Shown in pieces: positions 8,012-16,379 of a DNA stretch of 64,000 bases. Position numbers and translations under genes: made by a program. The notes beneath the pieces were generated by a model. It was not told the DNA's origin and searched no databases. It saw only the letters and a program-made list of their open reading frames with translations. Origin of the DNA: Termitidicoccus mucosus (GTDB taxonomy: Bacteria; Verrucomicrobiota; Verrucomicrobiia; Opitutales; Opitutaceae); contig NZ_CP109796.1 in NCBI RefSeq assembly GCF_038725785.1, forward strand, positions 5,704,501 through 5,768,500, given 5' to 3'. Positions within the stretch are counted from its first letter, which is position 1. Each line of letters begins with the position of its first letter.

Positions 8012-9238
8012 ATGTCAAAATCCATCATTCGTTCCGCTTCGGGCAAGAGCTTCTTGATTCCGTTTCTTCTGGTTTCGCTGCTGTATCTATTATGGGGCTG
8101 CGCGCACGGCCTGCTGGATGTCCTGAACAAGCATTTCCAGGGGGCGTTTGAAATGACCAAGGCGGAGTCGGGGTTTATACAATTTTCCACCTACATCGCC
8201 TATTTTGTCATGGCGCTTCCCGCCGGGCACATCATGCGCAGGCTGGGCTACAAGAAGGGGATTGTGACCGGCCTGCTGATCTTCACGCTGGGCGCCTTCG
8301 CCTTCATCCCGGCGGCCTTTGTCCATTCGCCGCTGCCGTTTCTTGTCGCGTTGTTCATCATTGCCTGCGGCCTGTGCATCATCGAGACGGGCGCGCATCC
8401 CTACGCCACCAGCCTTGGCTCCGAGGACGGGGCGGCGCAGCGCATCAATATCGCGGCGGCCTTCAACGGCATGGGCTGGATCGTCGGTCCGTTGATTGGC
8501 GGAATGCTGATTTTCGGCGCCGATGCCAACGACAACCTGGCGCTGGCCAAACCCTATATCGCGGTCGGCTGCGCCGTGTTGCTGGTCACGGTGTTTTTTG
8601 TCTTTGCCCGCATGCCGGAGCTTACCCCGGGCAGCGAAGGCGGCTCCTGCTCAAACGCTCCGCCCGGACCTGAAGGCCCGATATGGGCTCATCGAAACCT
8701 GAAGCTCGCGATCATCGCCCAGTTTTTATATGTCGGGGCGCAGACAGGGGTGTTCAGTTTCTTTATCAATTATGTGACGGAGCTCGACCCGGAAATCAGC
8801 AACCTGCAGGCGTCGCGCCTGCTGGGATTTGGCGGCATGGGCCTTTTCCTTGTCGGCCGGCTCGGCAGCGGGTTTGTCATGAACCGGGTGCCTCCGGCGC
8901 GTTTCCTGGCGTGTTTCGCGGGACTCGCCGCCTTGTGCATGGTGCTGGTGATGCTTTCGGCGGGGAGGCTGTCCCTCTACGCGCTTTATGCCTCCTTCTT
9001 TTTCATGTCCACGATGTTCCCCACCATCTTCGCCCTCGGGGTGAAGGGGCTGGGCGCGCATACCAAGAAGGCGTCATCCTATATTGTCATGGGCGTGGCC
9101 GGCGGCGCGATCATGCCGATTCTCATGGGATGGCTGGGCGAGAACAACATGGCGATCGGCTTCTCCCTGCCGCTGGCCGCGTTTCTGTTCATACTGTATT
9201 TTGGCCTTTCCCAAGGCGAATCGAGGGCGCGCCGGTGA
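8012..9238 (+). CDS. MFS sugar:proton symporter, FucP type
   Basis: 408 residues with about 12 hydrophobic segments. It resembles the L-fucose permease branch of the major facilitator superfamily: FLLVSLLYLLWGCAHGLLDVLNKHFQ near the start, then a motif with GHIMRRLGYKKGI, and the branch-typical ETGAHPYATSLG with QRINIAAAFNGMGWIVGP. FucP-type carriers import L-fucose, and relatives carry other 6-deoxy or plain hexoses across the inner membrane. L-fucose or L-rhamnose are the likely substrates here, given the mutarotase just upstream. The ATG at 8012 lies 73 bases after a long inverted repeat, so the gene may be attenuated relative to the upstream operon or have its own promoter. Confidence 0.85.
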   Translation: MSKSIIRSASGKSFLIPFLLVSLLYLLWGCAHGLLDVLNKHFQGAFEMTKAESGFIQFSTYIAYFVMALPAGHIMRRLGYKKGIVTGLLIFTLGAFAFIPAAFVHSPLPFLVALFIIACGLCIIETGAHPYATSLGSEDGAAQRINIAAAFNGMGWIVGPLIGGMLIFGADANDNLALAKPYIAVGCAVLLVTVFFVFARMPELTPGSEGGSCSNAPPGPEGPIWAHRNLKLAIIAQFLYVGAQTGVFSFFINYVTELDPEISNLQASRLLGFGGMGLFLVGRLGSGFVMNRVPPARFLACFAGLAALCMVLVMLSAGRLSLYALYASFFFMSTMFPTIFALGVKGLGAHTKKASSYIVMGVAGGAIMPILMGWLGENNMAIGFSLPLAAFLFILYFGLSQGESRARR

Positions 9239-9262
9239 TGCCGGAAAGTTTTATTGTATATC

Positions 9263-10060
9263 ATGAAACGCTTCGAACAGAAAACTGTGGTGATCACCGG
9301 CGCCTGCCGGGGAATCGGGGAGGGCATCGCGCGCCGTTTCGCCCGCGAGGGCGCGAATCTGGTGATGGTTTCGAATGCCGGGCGCATCCATGAAACGGCG
9401 CAGGCAATCGGAGAAGAGTCCGGTGCGGAGATTCTGTCCCTGGAGATCGACGTCACCGATGAGGAGCAGGTGGCCGCGCTTTATCACCAGGCGGCGGAGC
9501 GGTTTGGGCGGATCGATGTTTCGGTCCAGAACGCCGGCATTATCACGATCGACACCTTCGACCGGATGCCGAAGGCGGACTTCGATCGGGTGCTGGCGGT
9601 GAACACCACCGCGGTCTGGCTGTGCTGCCGGGAGGCGGCGAGGCACATGGTGCGCCAGGGCGGCGGCGGGCGCCTGATCAACACTTCGTCGGGGCAGGGG
9701 AGGAAGGGCTTCATTTACACGCCGCATTACGCCGCCAGCAAGATGGGCGTGATTGGCGTCACCCAGAGCCTCGCCCTGGAGCTGGCCCCGCATCGCATCA
9801 CGGTGAATGCGTTTTGTCCCGGAATTATAAAAAGCGAGATGTGGGATTATAATGACCGCATTTGGGGCGCCATGCTCGGCACGCCGGAGAAAAAATACGG
9901 CCCGGGCGAGCTGATGGCGGAATGGGTCAAGGGCATCCCGCTGGGCCGCGCCGGCAGCCCCGCGGACGTGAGCGGCCTGGTGGCGTTCCTCGCCTCGGAC
10001 GATGCCGCCTACCTGACCGGCCAGACCATCAACATAGACGGCGGAATGATGATGTCATGA
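9263..10060 (+). CDS. SDR-family NAD(P)-dependent sugar/polyol dehydrogenase
   Basis: 265 residues, a classical short-chain dehydrogenase. It shows the TGxxxGxG nucleotide loop (TGACRGIG, 12-19), the NAG motif (residues 90-92), the catalytic Ser in TSSGQG (about 142), and Tyr156/Lys160 in YAASK. The C-terminal PLGRAGSPADVSGLVAFLAS and GQTINIDGG are normal for the family. The ATG at 9263 is preferred to the TTG at 9254 because the conserved fold starts right after it. Position behind the mutarotase and permease suggests oxidation of a deoxy-sugar, as in non-phosphorylating rhamnose or fucose routes. The exact substrate is not readable. It converges with the next gene with only 16 bases between stops. 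Confidence 0.82.
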   Translation: MKRFEQKTVVITGACRGIGEGIARRFAREGANLVMVSNAGRIHETAQAIGEESGAEILSLEIDVTDEEQVAALYHQAAERFGRIDVSVQNAGIITIDTFDRMPKADFDRVLAVNTTAVWLCCREAARHMVRQGGGGRLINTSSGQGRKGFIYTPHYAASKMGVIGVTQSLALELAPHRITVNAFCPGIIKSEMWDYNDRIWGAMLGTPEKKYGPGELMAEWVKGIPLGRAGSPADVSGLVAFLASDDAAYLTGQTINIDGGMMMS

Positions 10061-10076
10061 GCGGCGTCATCGGACG

Positions 10077-11507
10077 TCATTCGAGATTGTTCCGCACATA
10101 ATCCGCCTTTGCGTCGGTGACGATCAGCACCCGGTCGTTGCCGGGGCGATAGCCGCTGTCGTGGATGAAGGCATGCGTGCCGTTGTCAAACTCTCCGATA
10201 TATTCCACCGCGCCGTCCACCGGACTGAGCCACCAGGCTTTCTTTTTCTCGCCGACGATTTTGGTCAGATCGATTTTGACGAGGCGATTGGTATAATTAT
10301 AGGCCAGAATATAATCCTTCCCGCGTGTCGCGATGACACGCTCGTATTGTTTTCCGTTTTCCTCCGCGATTACATCCTGGGCGGGAATCCGTTCGAAAGA
10401 CGGGAAGGCGAGCATGAGTTTTTTCAGGTGCCGCATCTGGCGGCAGCCGGGATCGTCGAGCGCCTCCCACCAGGGCTTTTTCGCGCCAAAGGCGGGCGAC
10501 ACGCCGGGGCGCAGCATCTGCATGGTGGAGTTGTGCCCGTAGGTGTGCCCGAGCGCGCCGGCAAAAACCGACCAATAGGCGTAGCGCCGCACATCCTCGG
10601 CCTGCCAGAAGCGTTCCTCCGGATCGTGCAGGCCCTGCGGTATGTCCTCGTAGGAAGGCTCGCCGTCGAGCACGGGCTTCATCGGCGGGCTCGCCAGGCT
10701 GCGCTCGACAAAACGCCAGTTGTCCTCCTCGGTGTGTTCCTCGATGGGATATTCCCCGTCGCCGAAACGCTGCCCGTAGCGGCGGTGCCCGGATTGAAAC
10801 ATATTAAAATCCAGCCACGGTTCATGATTAAACCAAGTGGCCGACAGGGTCCGGCCGAGCGGATGAAATGTCATCAAATGATTCTCATCCACCTCGCGAA
10901 TCGCGCCCGCCAGCGCCCGCCATACCTCGGGTTTCACGTCGCCGCGGACATCGCCGCCGTTTACCCAGATGATATTGGGCTGATCTTTATAGCGGTTGGC
11001 GAGGAAGGCGCCGTAGCGTTTCGCGTCGTCAGCAGTCATGCCGCCGGCCTTCACGGGACCGCCCCAGACGCACACAATCGCGACGTAGATGCCGTTTCGC
11101 TTCGCCGAGTCGACGACATGATCGACGTGCTGCCAGTAATTATATTCGCCGGACCGGTCGATCGAGGAAAAATCAAAACCCTGCGGAAGCGCCCAATGGC
11201 CATACGCGTTCATGGCCGGGATGGTGTGCAGGATGGAGATTTGCACGACATTGAACCCGTTGCGGCGCGTCTTGGTCATAAAAAAATTGACCTCGTCCCG
11301 GCTGGAGCGCGACGGCAGCAGCCACGCGGTTTCTCCCAGCCAGAAGAACGGCTTTCCGTTCTCGTGCTGGAGATAACGATGGTTGTCGCTCACGCGGAGC
11401 CGTCCGTTTTCCCACGGGATCTCGATGGGATCGGGTTTCCTCTGGGCGGCCAAAGGGAGGGCGCAGGCGAGGAGGAGTATCGGGACAAGCAGGTGTTTTT
11501 TATTCAT
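10077..11507 (-). CDS. GH140-type apiosidase (DUF4038), exported
   Basis: 476 residues starting at the ATG at 11507; a longer upstream frame is only read-through into the symporter gene. Residues 1-21 form a signal peptide (LLLACALPLAAQ). The DUF4038 TIM barrel runs from about 35 with GKPFFWLGETAWLL, and the C-terminal collagen-binding-like beta domain covers about 390-476. Asp186 in IIWVNGGD and Glu283 in VLDGEPSYED align with the catalytic acid/base and nucleophile positions known in the Bacteroides GH140 enzyme, which frees D-apiose from RG-II. Not all DUF4038 proteins are apiosidases, so the substrate rests on residue match plus the apiose-like catabolic genes nearby. It overlaps the symporter by ATGA. 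Confidence 0.78.
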   Translation of the reverse strand: MNKKHLLVPILLLACALPLAAQRKPDPIEIPWENGRLRVSDNHRYLQHENGKPFFWLGETAWLLPSRSSRDEVNFFMTKTRRNGFNVVQISILHTIPAMNAYGHWALPQGFDFSSIDRSGEYNYWQHVDHVVDSAKRNGIYVAIVCVWGGPVKAGGMTADDAKRYGAFLANRYKDQPNIIWVNGGDVRGDVKPEVWRALAGAIREVDENHLMTFHPLGRTLSATWFNHEPWLDFNMFQSGHRRYGQRFGDGEYPIEEHTEEDNWRFVERSLASPPMKPVLDGEPSYEDIPQGLHDPEERFWQAEDVRRYAYWSVFAGALGHTYGHNSTMQMLRPGVSPAFGAKKPWWEALDDPGCRQMRHLKKLMLAFPSFERIPAQDVIAEENGKQYERVIATRGKDYILAYNYTNRLVKIDLTKIVGEKKKAWWLSPVDGAVEYIGEFDNGTHAFIHDSGYRPGNDRVLIVTDAKADYVRNNLE

Positions 11508-12781
11508 GGTTGAGAGGGCGGCGGCCTGCGCCGCCAGAAGTTGGCGAGAATGGAGCCGGAGATGTTCATCCACGGGCTGAAGATGGCCGCGGCGAGCCCG
11601 ACCGTGGAAAGCTTGCCCATCGCGCCGGCGAGGCCGGACGCCATGCCGCCGTTTTGCAGGCCCACCTCAAAGGCGACCGCCCGCGCGGAACCTTGGTCGA
11701 GCCCGGCGCCGCGGCTCAGCCAATAGCCGAGAAAATAACCCGCGCTGTTGTGCAGCACCGAGGCGAGGAACAGCAGCGCGCCGACTTGCAGCAGGTTGTC
11801 GCGCCCGGCGGCGGTGGTGACGGTGGTGAAATAGACAATTCCCGCCATGGAGAGGCGCGGCATCCACGCATCGAGCCGCGGCAGGATGGCCGCCGCCGCA
11901 TTATATAATACGCCGGCGATCACCGCCCCGAGAAAAAATCCCAACGTCGCCAGCGGCGGCAGCATGGCGGCGGGCAGGATCCGCGCGAGCAGACCCCAGC
12001 CGCCCGCGGCGAGAAACACCATCCACGCCGCGCCCGCGCCGGCCGCGGCCAGCACGATGCGCCGCCCGCGCGGCGCGGCGTTTTTCAGGTAATCGTGCAG
12101 CAACGCCGCGCCGATGGGCACGATGACGATTTTCACGATCTCCATCATCATGTCCGCGAAACGCACCTCGACCAGCGTGCCCGCGAGCAGCTTCATCATG
12201 AGCGGGGTCATGAGCGGCGACACCAGGGTCGACACCGCCGTGGCGGTGACGGAGAGCGCGAGGTTGGCCCGGGCGATGAAGGCCATGACATTCGAGGCGA
12301 GGCCGGCGGAACACGAACCTATGAGGATGATGCCCGCCGCGATTTCAGGGGGAAATGTGAACAGCCTGGTGAGGCCGAAGCCGACCAGCGGCATGATGGT
12401 GAAATGACAGATCACCGCGACGATCACGCCGCGCGGCGATTGCACGACGCCCCGGAAATCGCGCAGGCTCATCTGCGTGCCCATGCCGAACATCACCATC
12501 TGCACCACGAGCAGGACGAGCCATTTGTTGCGCAAGTCGAAACCGCCCAGATGCAGAAACCTCGCCGGGTATAGCATCGCCGCGACGACGGCGGCGAATA
12601 TCCACACGGTGTATTGGTAACTTTTGAGCGCTTCGAGCGCGCCGATTCCGATCGCGAGCGTCAGGGCAAGCAGCACGGCGGACGGGCGCCAGAGCGCCGC
12701 ATCGCCCGAGACCAGCCCGGCCAGCAACCCGACGAGCGCGAGCGCGGCGAGGCCGAGGCAGCATTTTCTAAAGACGAGCAT
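11504..12781 (-). CDS. Bile acid:sodium symporter (BASS) family transporter
   Basis: 425 residues from the ATG at 12781 (a GTG at 12790 is the alternative). About ten hydrophobic segments are visible. The BASS family patterns are present: QMVMFGMGTQMSL, FTIMPLVGFGLTRLF, the SCSAGLASNVMAF sodium-site region, and FEVGLQNGGMASGLAG near the end. There is an extra N-terminal hydrophobic stretch of about 70 residues before the core, longer than in simple members. BASS carriers bring organic anions into the cell with sodium. In this operon the cargo is plausibly a carboxylated (acid) sugar feeding the DUF1537 kinase and RLP, which is an inference from neighbours only. Confidence 0.85.
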   Translation of the reverse strand: MLVFRKCCLGLAALALVGLLAGLVSGDAALWRPSAVLLALTLAIGIGALEALKSYQYTVWIFAAVVAAMLYPARFLHLGGFDLRNKWLVLLVVQMVMFGMGTQMSLRDFRGVVQSPRGVIVAVICHFTIMPLVGFGLTRLFTFPPEIAAGIILIGSCSAGLASNVMAFIARANLALSVTATAVSTLVSPLMTPLMMKLLAGTLVEVRFADMMMEIVKIVIVPIGAALLHDYLKNAAPRGRRIVLAAAGAGAAWMVFLAAGGWGLLARILPAAMLPPLATLGFFLGAVIAGVLYNAAAAILPRLDAWMPRLSMAGIVYFTTVTTAAGRDNLLQVGALLFLASVLHNSAGYFLGYWLSRGAGLDQGSARAVAFEVGLQNGGMASGLAGAMGKLSTVGLAAAIFSPWMNISGSILANFWRRRPPPSQP

Positions 12782-12811
12782 GGGGAACACAGGTTGGGAT
12801 GCGTCGCGGGG

Positions 12812-13471
12812 TCAGAGCACACGGGCAAGGTGGTCGATGGCCAGGGGCGGACTGGCGAGGATGGGCACGCGGCGCTCCGATTCCGGCAGCGTGTCCACGA
12901 CCCGGGCCATCGAGGCCTGCGCCAGCAGGATCACATCGACCCGCGCCGACAACTCGCGCAAGGCGGCGGCGACGAGCGCGTCGTGTTTTCCGGCGTCACC
13001 CGACATCAGCGCCTCGAACGCGCCCTCGCACAGGCGCGCGGTGAGCGCGATGTCCCGGCCCGCCAGCGCGGCGCGGCGGCGCACGAGGTCGGCGGTCGGC
13101 TCCAGCGTGGTCCGCAGGGTGGCGATGACGCCGATTCTTTTTCCGCGCCGCACGGCCTCGTCAGCCATCGGCTGGTCGACCCGCAGCACCGGCACGGCGG
13201 AGAAGGGCGCGGAGGCCTCGACCGCGGGGCCGATGGAGGAGCAGGTCACGAGGATATGGTCGGCGCCGCCGGCCTCGGCCGAGGAAACATACGCCGCGAC
13301 GCGGCGCGCGATGTCGGGAGTGAGCGCGCCGCGTTCGCCGATGGCGCGCACGAGACTGTCGTCGACGATGTTGAACGTGGCCACGCGCGGCAGCTTTTCA
13401 CGGCAGAGTTGCGCGAACACCGGGACCAGCGTCGCGGAGGTGTGGATGAGGGCGAGGGTCTTTGTCTTCAT
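12812..13471 (-). CDS. Asp/Glu racemase-superfamily protein with one catalytic cysteine
   Basis: 219 residues, cytoplasmic. The fold signature is clear: LALIHTSATLVPVF at the start, then the first-half active-site cysteine in LVTCSSIGP (Cys77). In the second half the usual cysteine of the xLACASM motif is replaced (LLAQASM, residues 182-188), so a two-cysteine racemase mechanism is unlikely. Single-cysteine members of this superfamily include decarboxylases and isomerases. Placement between the BASS carrier and the DUF1537 kinase suggests a step in acid-sugar metabolism. No specific reaction can be assigned. A 316-base repeat region separates it from the kinase gene, so co-transcription with the upstream genes is uncertain. 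Confidence 0.75.
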   Translation of the reverse strand: MKTKTLALIHTSATLVPVFAQLCREKLPRVATFNIVDDSLVRAIGERGALTPDIARRVAAYVSSAEAGGADHILVTCSSIGPAVEASAPFSAVPVLRVDQPMADEAVRRGKRIGVIATLRTTLEPTADLVRRRAALAGRDIALTARLCEGAFEALMSGDAGKHDALVAAALRELSARVDVILLAQASMARVVDTLPESERRVPILASPPLAIDHLARVL

Positions 13472-13483
13472 GGGAAATTTCGT

Positions 13484-13774
13484 TTTTTAACCGCGAAGAA
13501 CGCGAAGGGTGCGAAGAAGGGGAGGAAGTTTTTTTAACCGCAGATGAGCGCGGATGGACGCAGATTAAAAAAGGCCTGTGGGGCGCGACCTTGCGTCGCA
13601 CCGCGATTGGCGGACGGCGGTTCGCCGCCGCGCGCGGCCCCCGCGCACCATCCCGGCCTGACATAAGGTCAGGCCCTACGGATTGGTCGTGTTTGTATCT
13701 GCGTTTAGTTGTGCCCATCTACGGTGAAATTGAGTATTTTTCTTCGCATTCTTTGCGTCCTTCGCGGTTAAAAA
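13484..13774. repeat. Nested inverted-repeat island between racemase-like and kinase genes
   Basis: The outer arms are 13484-13518 (TTTTTAACCGCGAAGAACGC...) and 13740-13774, its near-perfect complement ending CTTCGCGGTTAAAAA. Inside lies a second AACCGCAGATGAGCGCGGATGG-like unit (from 13534) and a small hairpin at 13655-13675 with an 8-base GGCCTGAC stem. The same hairpin type recurs at 17702-17720. The whole 316-base gene-free stretch is made of repeats; I see no coding sequence or clear promoter in it. Confidence 0.75.
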
Positions 13775-13787
13775 CTGCCTTTGATTC

Positions 13788-15122
13788 TTAATTCATGCGT
13801 CCGCGCACCGCCGCGCCGAAATAGTCCGCCGCGCCGACCTGGCCGCCCTTGAAGTTCACCTCGGCGCCGTCGAGCGGCGAGCCGGGCGCGCGGGCGCGGC
13901 ACAACGGCGCGCCGGGCGCGAGCGGCGCGATCATCTCCACGGCTTCGATGCCGAGGGCGCGGGCGGCGTGGCTGGAGGTGTCGCCGCCGGCGACGACGAG
14001 GCGGCGCGCCCCGCTCGCGGCGATGGCGGCGCGGGCGATGTTCCCAAGCGCGGTTCCGACCGCCGCCGAGCCCGCGGGCGCGAGCGGCGCGTCGCCTTCG
14101 CGCGGGCAGGTGTGCGCCACGACATGGCGCCCGGCCTGGAGATGGCGGATGGCGGCGCGGAGGGCGTGTTCGCAGCCGCCGCCGCACGCGAGCGCGGCGG
14201 CGTCGAGCGGCACGTCCGCGAAGCCGTTTGCGAGCGCCCACGCGACCTGCCCGCCCGTGACGGGCGAGCAGCTGCCGGACATCACCAGCAACGGGCCGGC
14301 CGGGCCGGGGTCGGGCCATGATGGCGGCGGGCCCAGTTTTCCCTGCTCCGTCCAGTGCGCGCCAAGCGCCATTTCGATGGCGGACGAGCCGACGGAGAAA
14401 AGCGGATGCCCGGCGCTGGCGAAGGCGTCGATCAACGCGCCGATGCGCGCGAGCTGGCCCGTCTCAAGCACATCGAACAAGACGATCCCGGGCGCGCCGG
14501 CCAGCAGCGCGTCGAGCGCGGCGCGGGCTTCGTGGCCGGGCAGCGCGACGTGCAAAATGTCGAAGAGCGCGATGCGCTTTCCTGTCTGGCGGGAAAGATG
14601 GATGCGAAGGTCGCTTTCGTCCGCCGGCGTGACCGGGTGGCGGCTCATCGAGGGATGCCGGTCGAGCCGGTGAATCGCGCCGCCGCTGCCGATGCCCATG
14701 CGCGCGAAAAGATTTCCGAACACGCACCAGCGCCCGAGGGCGGGCGCGCCGACGAGCAGCGGCACGAAGCGCGCGCGAAACGTCTCCGCGCCGATGTCGA
14801 TGGCGCGTCCGATGCTGCCGACGGCGGGCGACGAATCGAAGGTCGAGCACACCTTGTAGTGCACGTGCGGCGCGCCCAGCGCGCGGAGCGCGGCGAGGGC
14901 GGGGCGCAGTTCCGTTTCCATTTCCGCCGGCGGCATGGAACGCGTGAGCCCGGCGACGCCGACCGCCCGCAGGCCGGGATAGCGCGCGAGCTGTTGCGCG
15001 GACGGGGGCTCGATGAACAAGGCCGTGCGCGCGCCGGCGCGGGAGAGGAATTCGAGCGCGTCGGTCGAGCCGGTGAAATCGTCGCCGTAATAGGCAAGCA
15101 GCAGTTCGGGCGCGGCAGTCAT
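13788..15122 (-). CDS. DUF1537 four-carbon/branched acid-sugar kinase (OiaK-like)
   Basis: 444 residues, cytoplasmic, the full length expected for the DUF1537 kinase family. The N-terminal substrate-binding domain starts with YYGDDFTGSTDAL (11-23) and contains HYKVCSTFDSSP. The C-terminal nucleotide domain has LLVMSGSCSPVTGGQVAWA, LVVAGGDTSSHAARALG and a closing NFKGGQVGAADYF. Members phosphorylate 3-oxo-tetronates, threonate or erythronate, and, in the D-apionate route, 3-oxo-isoapionate. The start codon overlaps the stop of the RuBisCO-like gene (ATGA at 15119-15122). That tight kinase/RLP pairing is the arrangement of the oiaK-oiaX or oiaK-oiaT systems. The substrate is inferred from this pairing. 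Confidence 0.85.
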   Translation of the reverse strand: MTAAPELLLAYYGDDFTGSTDALEFLSRAGARTALFIEPPSAQQLARYPGLRAVGVAGLTRSMPPAEMETELRPALAALRALGAPHVHYKVCSTFDSSPAVGSIGRAIDIGAETFRARFVPLLVGAPALGRWCVFGNLFARMGIGSGGAIHRLDRHPSMSRHPVTPADESDLRIHLSRQTGKRIALFDILHVALPGHEARAALDALLAGAPGIVLFDVLETGQLARIGALIDAFASAGHPLFSVGSSAIEMALGAHWTEQGKLGPPPSWPDPGPAGPLLVMSGSCSPVTGGQVAWALANGFADVPLDAAALACGGGCEHALRAAIRHLQAGRHVVAHTCPREGDAPLAPAGSAAVGTALGNIARAAIAASGARRLVVAGGDTSSHAARALGIEAVEMIAPLAPGAPLCRARAPGSPLDGAEVNFKGGQVGAADYFGAAVRGRMN

Positions 15123-16366
15123 TTTTTTTGGCCAAATTTTTCAACCGATTTGGCGAGCTCGGGGTAGTGTGCGACGGCCTGCGCGAAGGTGAGTCCTTCG
15201 GCGGCGGCGCGCCACCAGGTTTGCAGGGAGCGCACGCCCGCCGCCGGGCCGTCGGGATGCGCCTGGATGCCGCCGCCGGCCAGATAGAGCAGATCGACGG
15301 TGCGCGTGCGCCGCCACGTCTCCGGGGCCTGCCCGCCCCATTGGCCCGAGGAAACAACGGGGAGCACGCGCGGGAGGTTGTGCAGGGGCGCGAGGCACGA
15401 TGCGATGGAGCGCACGACGGAATCGTCGGGCTCCCAGAATTTGTTGGCGATGCCGTTGACGTGAAGCTGGTCCACGCCGGCGAGCCGCCAGAGTTTCTGG
15501 TAGGCGGGAAACTCGATGCCGAGCAGCGGGTGGCGGTTGAGCATGCCCCAGCCGTTGCGGTGCCCGTGAATGGCGAGCGCGCCGAGATCGCAGACTTTCT
15601 TCGCGGCGGCGAGCCCGACGCTGTTGAGGCTGATCATCGCGCAGGCGCCGCCGGCGGAGACAATCTTGTCATAGTGGCGGCGCATCGCGTCGAACTCGTC
15701 GCTGATGTTGAAGGCATACATCGGCTTGCGGCCCGCGCGGTCGGCGTGGGCGTTGATGACGCGCATGACGGCGTCCACGCGCTCGTCGAACGGCGAGTGC
15801 GGCGGATCGGCCATGAGCTCGTCGTCCTTGATGAAGTCGATGCCGGCGCCGGCGAGCCCGGCCACCATGCCGGCGGTCTGCGCGGGCGAAAGGCCGATGC
15901 TGGGCTTGATGATGGTGCCGATAAGCGGGCGGTCCGCGACACCGGCGAGCGCGCGGCTGCCGTCGATCCCGAAGCGCGGTCCGCGAAAATGGGCGGCAAA
16001 CGACGCGGGCACGTCGATGTCGAGCAGTTTCAGGCCGGAGCATTGCGCGAGTTCGTAGAGGTTGCCCTGGAGGGTCGAAACGAGCGCAGGCAGATTGAAG
16101 CCGAAGTTTTCCAGCGGCCAGGAAACCGCCACGCGCGCGCGGCGGTGGGCGGAGGCGTGCGCGCGGCCCGTCGGTATCGAAGGAACGGATACGGTTTCGA
16201 GCGGGGCGATGCTTTCGACGCGGGCGGCGAAGCGGGCCTTCAGGCCGGCCGTCTCGCCGGGCACGGCGACGAAGGTGCCGGAGGATTGCTCGCCGGCGAT
16301 CGTGGCGGCGGCCTCTTCGGGCGGCAGCGGGGTTTCGACGAGATAGTGTGCGGTGAGGCGTTCCAT
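15119..16366 (-). CDS. RuBisCO-like protein (form IV), candidate 3-oxo-isoapionate-4-phosphate decarboxylase or transcarboxylase
   Basis: 415 residues from the ATG at 16366. The RuBisCO large-subunit fold is evident: GTIIKPSIGL (Lys154 at the Lys175 position), and the carbamylation/metal box DFIKDDE (Lys180, Asp182, Glu183). AIHGHRNGWGM (His269/Arg270) and a loop-6-like VNGIANKFWEP with Lys309 follow. The usual second active-site lysine of KPK is replaced (KPSIG), so this is not a CO2-fixing enzyme. Known RLPs beside DUF1537 kinases act on 3-oxo-isoapionate 4-phosphate, either decarboxylating it (OiaX) or splitting it by transcarboxylation (OiaT). Which of the two this is cannot be told by eye. 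Other RLP reactions such as enolase or isomerase remain possible. Confidence 0.85.
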   Translation of the reverse strand: MERLTAHYLVETPLPPEEAAATIAGEQSSGTFVAVPGETAGLKARFAARVESIAPLETVSVPSIPTGRAHASAHRRARVAVSWPLENFGFNLPALVSTLQGNLYELAQCSGLKLLDIDVPASFAAHFRGPRFGIDGSRALAGVADRPLIGTIIKPSIGLSPAQTAGMVAGLAGAGIDFIKDDELMADPPHSPFDERVDAVMRVINAHADRAGRKPMYAFNISDEFDAMRRHYDKIVSAGGACAMISLNSVGLAAAKKVCDLGALAIHGHRNGWGMLNRHPLLGIEFPAYQKLWRLAGVDQLHVNGIANKFWEPDDSVVRSIASCLAPLHNLPRVLPVVSSGQWGGQAPETWRRTRTVDLLYLAGGGIQAHPDGPAAGVRSLQTWWRAAAEGLTFAQAVAHYPELAKSVEKFGQKK

Positions 16367-16379
16367 GTGACCTTTGTTC

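Noticed and set aside
15119-16366. A true carbon-fixing RuBisCO.
   Set aside because: Key residues beyond the KDDE box differ (KPS for KPK) and no phosphoribulokinase or small subunit is nearby.
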